DNA of 20,106 nucleotides, from NCBI GenBank assembly GCA_964058845.1, contig CAXKVR010000472.1, forward strand, positions 1-20,106, written 5' to 3'. How positions within the stretch are numbered: the first letter of the stretch is position 1; every line of letters starts with the position of its first letter. The stretch comes from Carex sylvatica (lineage: Eukaryota > Streptophyta > Magnoliopsida > Poales > Cyperaceae). A program made the translations under genes and the position numbers. The notes below the pieces were generated by a model. That model worked only from the letters and a program-made list of their open reading frames with translations. It was not told the origin of the DNA and did no database searches. This document shows, piece after piece, positions 9,471 to 17,933 of the stretch.

Positions 9471-9960
9471 GCAATGTGTAGTAGGTCTCAAATCCAAACC
9501 AAAATGAGCAAATTTTTGTAAATATTAAAATAGTGAATAGAAGCAAACATCGTAGGTGGCAGGGAATAGAAAGATTTTAGAGAATGTAATGTTACCCTTT
9601 TATCCTCCCGCTCACTGTGTAGTAAGTAGGTCTTAAATCCAAACCTGAGGCATGCAACTTATCTTCCCTTTTATCTACAGAAATTTCTCATAATTGATAA
9701 CAAAATTTCCCTTTTATCCTCCATTTTATATACAGCAAGTAATTGATAACATGATGAAAGAAAATGTTACCCTTTTATCCTCCCGTTCACTATTTGACCA
9801 AGTCAAACACCATATCAGTTCATAATTTGAAGCTTGAAAATGCAATTTAACACTTATATGTCAAACACCATATAAGTTCATAATTTGAAGTAAAACACCA
9901 CTTAACTATTTCAGTTCATAATTTGAAGCTTGATTATGCAATTTACCACTTGCAACCAAC
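9471..9960. repeat. Cluster of interleaved short direct repeats downstream of POLD4
   Basis: Several words recur. AATGTTACCCTTTTATCCTC appears near 9587 and 9763. GTGTAGTARG...TCAAATCCAAACC appears near 9475 and 9617 (TTAAATCCAAACC). CAGTTCATAATTTGAAGCTT followed by GAWWATGCAATTTAMCACTT appears near 9817 and 9912, with a shorter copy near 9876. The copies are spaced irregularly and mixed, unlike a simple tandem array. The cluster lies downstream of the POLD4 stop and may include that gene's 3' end. Confidence 0.65.
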
Positions 9961-10029
9961 AACTACTACTAACTAACTAAATACATCAAAACAGTCATCA
10001 CAACCTAAATACTGCAAGGATAATTGACT

Positions 10030-10496
10030 CTAGACACAGCCTTCCCAGTCCCAGAGGCACCGGAGCTTCATACTGGTGGGATCTGCAAGGAGATCACGCA
10101 CACCGGGAGGTGGATGGAGTCCCATGTCTGCTGCACGCTCCCAGCGATCAAGGCGATCCACTCCAATGCAAGGCCCATACTTCATATCCATGTCGAATTG
10201 CCTCAACAATTCCTCTTCTTCCCCATATTCATCTTCAATCACAAATTAATTGTTAATTTGTTTATTGCTAACAATTTAGACAATGAGAGCTAGGGTTTCA
10301 AAAAAGGGGGTGTACCTTTTAGGTCAATATCACCGCCACGAGAGACGAGTGCGGGAGTATGAGCAGAACTTGAAGCACCGACTGAGGCGCCTCCGGTGAA
10401 GTGCTTTGATTTCTTGGAAGAGGAGGTGGTGGAGGGTTTGGCGAAACCGCCTTTCTTCTTCTGGCGATAGAATCCCTTGATATCTCCTGATGACAT
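10030..10496 (-). CDS. POLD4: DNA polymerase delta small subunit 4 (p12), two exons
   Basis: Exon 1 is 10316-10496 (start ATG at 10496) and exon 2 is 10030-10232 (stop TAG). They join in phase 1 across an 83-bp GT-AG intron to give 127 residues. The C-terminal half carries the family core: LLRQFDMDMKYGPC (about residues 69-82), then a G(V/I)xRLxRWERA segment and MGLHPPPGV, the same order as animal and plant POLD4. It ends in a Leu-Trp-Asp-Trp segment, close to the usual CLWH end. The N-terminal part is basic and low complexity (KGFYRQKKKGG at 8-18), similar to plant homologues that begin KGFYKQ. POLD4 is the smallest subunit of replicative polymerase delta; it stabilises the complex and helps PCNA interaction in the nucleus. 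The acidic DEYGEEEE stretch spans the splice junction. Human POLD4 is 107 residues, so the length is ordinary. The gene looks intact. Confidence 0.93.
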
Positions 10497-12122
10497 CGCT
10501 ATCTTCTCCGATCGTTTCTTCTCTTCTCTGTAATGGGGCTTCAGGCCTCTCTTGGAGAGTTCTTGAACTTTTGAAATCCTTTCGAACTTTTAAAATAGAG
10601 AGAAGTGGTTTAATCAGGTGCGTCCGATCTGGATGCTTCGCTTGTATGAATTCATATACTCCATTGGATTTGCCTGGGAAGTTGGGGAATCCTGTTCTCT
10701 TTTCCCTGTGTGACCTTCTCTGTGTGGTGCTTATTATTACCTTCAATCGTGCTGTGTATGTAGATGATTGGTTGGGTTTGATGTTGCGTGATCGACCTTC
10801 TTCTGGGCTCATAATTCTTTCCTCAGATTCAGATCCAGTAAAATAACTGAAATATTGAGCATGGATCTGCACCGTCCGATCTGTATCGTCCGAATATTGA
10901 TGGGGTTCCGTGCATATCACCTCCGACCGGATTCTAATTGGACGGTCCTCATATATATGCAAAATATGGGTTATTTTAGGTTATTGGACTTCTCTCCTTG
11001 TCAGCCTTTTTGATAATTTCGTGTCCTTAAAAAAAAAAAACCAAAGTGCCGGCCCAATAATAAAAAAACCCGTTGAACCATTCATCCGTAAAATCGGTTT
11101 AAAGGGGAATTGGTACTTCAATCTTTCCAAAAAAAATCTTATTTTTGTTCAAAATCTTACAAATCTTCTGATCCTGTCCACGTAGGAATTTCATCAAAAT
11201 CGGAACGAATGTTGACTCGGATGAGATTTGGGTCGTAAGTTCAAATTGGTTGGACCGGTGGTGGTGAGCCTTTTTTAACGACACTTGATCTGGACCGTTT
11301 ATATATCTCTTAAATTTGTGTATGATCTGAAATGGAGGACAAGCATTTGGGCCTATTTCCATCAAAATAAGGCTGCAGCAAATGTGATAAAACATTTCAA
11401 TACAAAAATAAAATAAAAAATACTTTGATGAGAAACTAACAAAATGAGTTCAACTTTTGATAAGTAAATATTCTAAATTGCTATTTTTGGATGGAAAAAT
11501 TTTCAAATTGTGAAGTTTTGATGAGTATACACCCATTTTTCTTCATAGTTTAACTCTAATTTCGAATTGGATGGTTGAGACCGTATCAAATTTTGATTGT
11601 TGAAACACATTCATTAATGGGTTACACTCTCTTATTTCGGTTCGACTGATATATATCTTGATAATTATTTCTATGATTATTAAATGTATTTATGTATGTA
11701 TTAAGTTTTGATCTTCGGATATTTAATCTCTCTTATTTTGATTTCTGGGTCCGGTTGTTATTTGATTGACAAGTTTATTTTATTGTTTTGGTTAGATTAT
11801 TAAAAATTGAATAAAACTTTAGTTTAACTATTTTAATTCGATTTTAACCAAATCGAGGGTTTGAACATCCACATGCACAGGAACAAACAATAATAATTTG
11901 CGATTATGTAAGGATCCACATGCACAGGTGGATTTATTTTTTGATTGAAACCCGTAGGAGTCTCGGGTGGATTACAACGTAATTTTTAAGTGGCCCCTGA
12001 GGAAAAGTTGGTCAAAAGAACCTCAAATAATATCATTTGAAATGATAGGCAAATTGCTAACCATGAAAAAGATATCGTGGGACCCACAATGTTTTTGCCA
12101 ATTATGGTATCGCCTTTATATT

Positions 12123-12161
<39 letters not shown>

Positions 12162-12489
12162 GCTTTTGTGTATGATCAGATATATATTTTTAATGAAATC
12201 ATGTGTCATATGGGAGAGGGTGGTGTCGGATGCCCATCGGACGCATTCGTTTAATTGATTAACGGATTAAACGGATTGCTTTATCAAAATTGAATTAAAC
12301 ATGTTACCTGACTTTTCATTAGAGTGAGAAAAATGATACGTGGAAGCTAATTTCGATACAGAATAATATAATACGATACGCATGTCGGTTACGTATTATG
12401 ATTCATGTATCTCGTGCTGTCATTAGTTTTTCGTCAAAAAGACAACATGTCACAGAAATCGCCTTGGTCAGGTTTTGTGTAAAAAAAAA
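10497..12489. other. POLD4 upstream region and gene-poor intergenic DNA
   Basis: Just upstream of POLD4 on its strand is a purine-rich leader (AGAGAAGAGAAGAAACGATC at about 10511-10530), probably 5' UTR. Two related segments, GGGGTTCCGTGCATATCACC (10901-10920) and its neighbours, resemble 2940-2960 in acyltransferase intron 1. From 11040 to 11400 the sequence reads like old transposon DNA but I cannot assign it. From 11400 to 12489 it is AT-rich with a (TA)n run at 12125-12158. I find no supported gene. Confidence 0.45.
12125..12158. repeat. (TA)n microsatellite
   Basis: A 34-bp alternating TA run in gene-poor DNA. Confidence 0.95.
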
Positions 12490-13284
12490 AAATTACTTGA
12501 CACATAAACTATTTACGCTTGTATAACGAGATATAAATATAATCGCACGATGATTTATAAATACTTGTACGATAAGTTACAAAAACTTCTGCAACGAAAA
12601 ATAAGTACTATATCATGGATCTCATTTGAAAAAAAAAATCGTAAAAAAAGTTCGTAGTTTTAGATTTGCATAAATTATTGCAAATCATAAGACATATAAG
12701 CGAGATTGAACGGAGGAAAAAAAAAAAAACTTACCTCACAATATGTGTAAAAGATTAATGGCTAATGAGAGTGAAAAAAAAAGAGTTGTCATGCTTAGTT
12801 TTTTAAGAAATTATTAATATGTTAGATATAAATATTTGATATGTTATATATGAACACTTATCTGCATAAATCTCAACACTTGTATTTTGCGAATTATAAA
12901 TTTGTTGATGATTTTATAGAAGGTGATCCCAACAAGGTAATTAGAGTGCGTTTCCAGATAGTTAGACTTCAAATTAAAGAACGTTTAATTAATTAAGTAA
13001 TTTGCATCAGGTACTATATATTGTCACTTTCCGATTATATTTTAGATTGTTTTGAGTGTTACCAATAGTGCAAAAGTTGAGGTCAGTGAGGAGTCGGCAG
13101 ATAAGGTAATATGTGTTGTTTACCTAAAGTTCTCCATCTGGTGATTAAGACAGGATAAATTAAGGGCTGAGCTCTCACCAAATACATCCCTTCACTTTTA
13201 GTTAAGATTTGCATTAATTGACACCAATTATATATAGGAATTAAACATTTGACACCAATCAGAATGCATGGATGTCGGCAGCTT
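12490..13284 (+). repeat. Direct duplication, copy 1 (with 230-bp insertion)
   Basis: 12490-12895 and 13126-13284 align in order with 15051-15398 and 15399-15569. The best-conserved blocks are ATCATGGATCTCATTTGAA (near 12612 and 15137), GTAGTTTTAGATTT, ATAAATMTCAACACTTG (near 12867 and 15370), and TTCTCCATCTGGTGATTAAG followed by ACAGGATAA (near 13129 and 15403). The segment 12896-13125 is absent from copy 2. The identical order over more than 500 bp shows either an old local duplication or two insertions of one unclassified repeat family. Confidence 0.75.
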
Positions 13285-13960
13285 GGATTGAGGCAAACAA
13301 TGCCATACTACTTAAATAAACACAGATATAGAAAAAGAATATTTGGATTGTTGAGACAAGTCATCAACCTGCATGACCATGTGCCAGCACATCTGGCATA
13401 TAGGAGGCAATATAATTTCCTTTTCATATTGCATGTATACCTCTCTACTTTACTTTCCTTAATTATAAGCAACGATAGCATAGCATGAAACAACCATAAT
13501 GTAAACTACAACTATAGCAGATAAAAAAAAAATAGATTTTCATTTATATTTATTGGTCATAGATTTGATTGAACTTTTTTTAGTGTTTCGAAAAAAAGAA
13601 AAGTTTCATAATTAATTGTATGACTCAGAAATAGTAGATGTCTGAGCCCCCCATTTGATATGGGTCTTTACTTAGTTGTTTGAGTCTATTTGTTGTTTTG
13701 TTTAGATAGAGATTTATGTTAAATATAGTTATATAGAAAAGATGAAAGAAAAATGAAACATAATATATTCGTGCCAGAAAGGCTTGAAGGCCACCTGGAG
13801 TGTTTTTTCCTACCTATTTTCTTTGTATAGTAATGTATCTAAGATTTATTATAGACAAAAATAAAAATAAGAGTACAATACATCGTGTTCTCAGTTCTCA
13901 CTGTACCCATCCTGATCCAAAATTAACCTCTTCAGGCTGACCTATATTATTAAAAAAAAA
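13285..13960. other. Intergenic stretch without a recognised gene
   Basis: Reading frames at 13249-13488 (+) and 13308-13493 (-) overlap each other and match no family I recognise. The rest is AT-rich, with an A-run and short T-tracts. No RNA gene is apparent. Confidence 0.45.
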
Positions 13961-14344
13961 GAGGAGGGTTCCAATATCTGATGTCTTTCATATCTTATCG
14001 TATCTCATATTTTATATCTTCGTTTTCAAAGTCCAAATTATTGATCCGAACCACTCAACATAGTATTTATACTCAAATATGCATGTAGATGAAATTTTAT
14101 ATTTTTTTACTATTTTTTAAGATACATACAAAATCATTGTTTTTTTACTGTTCAAAAAACAGTGATTTTCTATCCATCTTAAAAAATAGTAAAATGTTTT
14201 CAAAAATTATAAAATTTCATTCCTAACTATATTTTAGTATGGATATCATGTGGAACAGTTTGGATCGACAATTTAGACTTTGAAAACAAAAATATAAAAT
14301 ATGAGGTATGAAAGGCACGAGGCATTGCATTAGAACCCTCCTCT
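13961..14344. mobile_element. Foldback MITE, near-complete 384-bp palindrome
   Basis: The left end GAGGAGGGTTCYAAT (13961 on) is matched by the reverse complement of the right end (GAACCCTCCTC at 14333-14343). Homology of the arms continues inward through CATATTTTATATYTTYGTTTTCAAAGTCYAAATT, CGATCC/TGATCC-AAAC, ATGAAATTTTATA and ACTATTTTTTAAGAT almost to the centre near 14150, where TGTTTTTTTACTGTTC faces AAAAAACAGTG. An A-rich stretch adjoins each end (TAAAAAAAAA left, TTAAAAAAAT right) and may be a target duplication. There is no coding capacity. A transcript across it would fold into a long hairpin. Confidence 0.85.
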
Positions 14345-14388
14345 TAAAAAAATAAAAAAAATTAAATAAGATAGTGAATAATATATAC

Positions 14389-14460
14389 ATAAGCTAATAA
14401 AATGTAAATGATACAAACTTATGAAGACTCTATTTATAAGCTAACAAAATGTAAATGATA
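14389..14460 (+). repeat. Short direct repeat pair
   Basis: ATAAGCTAAYAAAATGTAAA followed by TGATA occurs at about 14389-14413 and 14436-14460 with one difference. It lies just outside the foldback MITE. Confidence 0.85.
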
Positions 14461-15050
14461 AATTATCTAAATAAGTTTCATTAATAAATTAATATGAGGA
14501 GATGAAATATTTCTTTGATAATATTTTTTTGAAATAATTAGTGAGGAGTTGCATATACGAAGAGTTGTAAATAAAAATCCATATTTTTTTCTTGGGAAAG
14601 TGCATTTATAGTGGTGATCAATGATGTTTTTCGGTGGGGTTGTCGTGGCAGCGGTTCGTTGAGCAGCTAGCTGGGTGCTCCTTATATGTACAATTTTGCA
14701 AGATGTTTGTTTACAAAAATTGAACATATCAACTTTTTTCAATTCTCACTCTTATGACATACTCATTTTTTAATTATACGATTTAAAAGGTGGGTTTTTT
14801 TTTTCCACTATTCAATTTCGCTCATATTCTGATAATCTGTGAAGATTTTTTGTAAATTTAAAATCACGAACGTCTTCAATGCGATTTTTTCTTTTAAATA
14901 AGATTCATGATGAAGTACTTTCAGATTTTTTGTCATGTAAGTATTTATACCAGATTGTATAAGTATTTATAACTTGTTGTATATGTATTTATAACTCTTT
15001 ATGCAAGATTAAATAGTTCAAAAAATATATATGATATAATATGTTCGGTA
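14461..15050. other. AT-rich intergenic stretch with a 21-bp degenerate tandem repeat
   Basis: A minus-strand frame at 14467-14742 (91 residues) has no recognisable domain. From about 14937 to 15000 a TGTATAAGTATTTATAACTT-type unit occurs three times with substitutions. No gene is supported. Confidence 0.5.
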
Positions 15051-15569
15051 AAATCACTTGATACATGAACTATTTATATATGCTTGTCTGATGAGATATA
15101 AATACTTGTACGACGAAGAAATCAAAAGTACTTTATCATGGATCTCATTTGAATGAGAAAATTTTGTAGAAGATGTTCGTACGTAGTTTTAGATTTTTCA
15201 AAATCTAGCAGATCATTATAAATATGCACGAAATTGAAAGGAAAAAAAAACCCAACTCTAAAATTATGTACAAGATAGATGTGTGATGAGAGAAAAATAA
15301 AAAAAGTTGCTATGTTCATTTTTTTTTTAAAGATTTGATATATATGATAAATATCAGTACTTGCGCGCATAAATATCAACACTTGCATTTTCTCAATTAA
15401 AAGTTCTCCATCTGGTGATTAAGACAGGATAATGGGCTGGGCTATCACCAATTATATCTCTTCATTTTTAGTTAAGATTTGCATTAATTACTCGTAACGT
15501 TGACACCAATTAATATACGCTACTTGTACATTTGACACCAATTAGCTAGAATGGATATGTCGGCAGCTT
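15051..15569 (+). repeat. Direct duplication, copy 2
   Basis: This is the partner of 12490-13284, lying about 1.8 kb further on in the same orientation. It lacks the 230-bp segment present in copy 1: the sequence passes directly from ATTTTCTCAATTA to AAAGTTCTCCATCTGG at about 15398. It adds a short ACTCGTAACGT segment near 15491. The copies share a TGTCGGCAGCTT end at about 15558-15569. Confidence 0.75.
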
Positions 15570-15696
15570 TTTAAAATGATTGAAAAGATATTATATGTAC
15601 TGCACCAATTAACCCAAGATCTATTCACATTGACCGGAAATTAGTATATTCACAAATTAATTAAATTTTATTCACTGCGTTAGTAATAAGAAATGC

Positions 15697-16051
15697 GACA
15701 ACCAACAGCATATACACGCACGCAGAGAAGAAGGTGAAACGTAATATGAGCTGCAGGGACATGAGCACTGTAGAGAAAGAGGAATTGAAGATGCTTTTCA
15801 AACAATAAAAAAACGGTGGGTCATCTCATCAATGACACATCACTAGAGATAGATAGGTGATTAGGCAATAGCTAGCAATATTACAGAAGAATTAGGAATT
15901 AGGACAGGCAAAAAGTTACTCCGTTAGATGTGAATATTGTGGGAGAACTTTTTGCCACAAACACAATCTTTGTAATTATTTTTTTTATTCAATATATCTA
16001 TTGTCAGCTTTGCTATCAACCATAAAAAAAAAAAGACAACCAACAGCATAT
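15697..16051 (+). mobile_element. Polyadenylated retroposon with perfect 17-bp target-site duplication
   Basis: GACAACCAACAGCATAT occurs at 15697-15713 and 16035-16051. The second copy follows directly after an 11-bp poly(A) tail (16024-16034). The body (15714-16034, 321 bp) is therefore a retroposed RNA copy. It contains a 15-bp stem, GGCAAAAAGTTACTCC (15907) against GGAGAACTTTTTGCC (15942), with one bulge, and ends TCAACCAT before the tail. I see no clear pol III promoter and no long reading frame (a 15-codon frame starts near 15760). It could be a SINE, a 5'-truncated LINE or a processed copy of a cellular transcript. Confidence 0.82.
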
Positions 16052-17540
16052 CCAATTAAAATCTATCCCTTTTGTTATTGTGCTAACATACCATGTGTTA
16101 ATCTATTCATAATTTTGATAGTTCTCGCGCAAAATATTAAAAAATTTGAATGAATGTACTTTGTTTATTTTTGAGTATGCTTTTTTCATATATATATATG
16201 CTATTATTTACAGGATTTATCGGTTCTTTGTTGTTATAAGCCTTTTCTTGCGGTTTGTAAACATGATCAAAATCCATTCCTTCAATTGCATCATTCTTGC
16301 TGGAATTGTCAAGATGTCTGCTTAATGAACGAACAAATGCGTAATTGACAATAAAATAACCTGTATGATTTAATGAACGTGGTGGGTACGTGTAATTTAA
16401 TGAACTATTTAGAAGAAGATATCAAACATGCAAGTGGATTAATTTATTTCATGAAACTTTAGCCAGAGAGTCCAACATACGTTACAAATTAAGATGAAGG
16501 ATTAATTAAATCTGCTAATTTTGCAATTATATCAATTTTTTTTTCTCAAGTGCCTGTTCTACAATGCATGATTCATCTTAGGACTACCAAATGGTGCCAG
16601 TGGTTATATTAGAATTAAATAATAAACTTAATTAATGATCAAATATAATAGTTAATTGTTGGAACTCTCTAAATTTCATGAATGTAATAGTTATTGTTGG
16701 AATTATCTGGAAGTCATGCATGTTTTAGTCTTTTAGAATATCTTGAGAAGTTGGAAAAACGTTATCAGCGCTATAGCGGCGCTATATGATCATAGCGTTA
16801 TTTTTTTAACCATACTGCTATAACGCGATAAATGTTATTTAAACCTTTGCTATTTTTAACAAATGTAAGTGGTTAGCTGATAAGATGGATGTAATTTATT
16901 CTTATACAATCTCAGTAGCCTCTACTGAGGTTTTAGAAAAAATAAGATAGTAGAGTGTTAAAAGTTCATATGAGTCTATAAAATATGTGAGTGTTTTGAA
17001 TGTAAGAGAGCGTTCTCTCACCCACTACTAAAATATATTAAGTTTGCCTCAAATATTAAATCGATCTTAGCAGATTAAATCAGAAACTCAAATTTCTTAG
17101 TCAAATTCTTGATAATTATTCAAAATTAAACATACATAGGATTAGAACCTCATCAATTCCTCAACATCACATAATTTAACACAAACTGAGTTTGATTTTC
17201 ATGAAATTAGGAAAGAATGTTTTCTATATATGAGCTTTAAAGTAAACTTGCAAACCCCAGTACTTTATAAATACCAATTGAAGCACTCATTTCTTGGAAA
17301 TTAATTGAGCTGTACAAGGGAGGTGCAGTTCCGAATTAATAAATTGTTTAAGTCGAATTTTAAGTCGATTGAAAAGGCAAAAAAGAAGAATATTTGCATG
17401 CAAACAATCAATTCTTATTCCATTTAGTGAAGACAGCAGCTACAAACTTATACTGTAATTTGCTTGTTCACTCAAGACAGCACCTGCAAACATCTCTGTG
17501 TTTACTGATTGCAAAGTGAAAGAAGAAGATTTGCATATCG
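16052..17540. other. Gene-poor region downstream of the ABCG transporter
   Basis: No gene is supported. The pair TGTTGGAACTCTCTAAATTTC (16657) and TGTTGGAATTATCTGGAAGTC (16695) are 38-bp related tandem segments that resemble the start of a copia-type LTR. At 16763-16800 a GCGCTATAGCGGCGCTATA run forms inverted repeats. A perfect small hairpin, CTCAGTAG-CCT-CTACTGAG, lies near 16911. Confidence 0.4.
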
Positions 17541-17550
17541 GTACTTAGTT

Positions 17551-17677
17551 CTGGATGTGAAGGTGTGTGCCCCCTTCTTTTGTTTTACAAATTTTCTAGG
17601 GTTTTCTTTGGTTTTTATTTGTTTGCAAGTTCCAATTTAACCCTGGATGTGAAGGTCTGTGCCCCATTCTTTTGTTC
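17551..17677 (+). repeat. Direct repeat pair near the transporter 3' end
   Basis: CTGGATGTGAAGGTSTGTGC followed by CCCMTTCTTTTGTT occurs at about 17551-17586 and 17642-17677, about 55 bp apart, with two or three differences. A similar AGACAGCASCTRCAAAC pair lies upstream near 17431 and 17475. Homopolymer and AAT-rich sequence follow at 17727-17790. Confidence 0.85.
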
Positions 17678-17933
17678 TCACTTAGTCCTCTTTAACTCAA
17701 AAGTATGTGGATCCAGGGACATTAGGCAAAAAAAAAAAAAAAATGGATCGGTACAAAAAAATAGATGTAAAAAAATAATAATAATAAAGCATGTCTTAAC
17801 TCACAAAATATAGACTTATTCACCCTCATTTTCCAACTACGAATCAGTCACATCCTTTTATTAGGATTTAATATCAAATTAATACATTAATTTCAGAATA
17901 ACAAAAAAGAAATGCTTAAGCATAATTTTAAAT

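Noticed and set aside
9232..9546. Minus-strand 104-residue Lys-rich frame
   Set aside because: The Lys/Glu/Ile-rich translation is what T-rich DNA gives when read on the other strand; no family resemblance was found.
10024..10293. Plus-strand 89-residue frame over POLD4 exon 2
   Set aside because: It is the antisense shadow of the strongly conserved POLD4 exon.
10490..10846. Plus-strand 118-residue frame upstream of POLD4
   Set aside because: It lies antisense to the POLD4 leader, shows no domain, and its length is plausible by chance in this less AT-rich patch.
13249..13488. Plus-strand 79-residue frame
   Set aside because: It starts inside a diverged repeat, matches nothing recognisable, and an equally long frame lies opposite it.
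14467..14742. Minus-strand 91-residue frame
   Set aside because: Its composition is that of AT-rich non-coding DNA, and it has no domain, splice context or homologous repeat copy.
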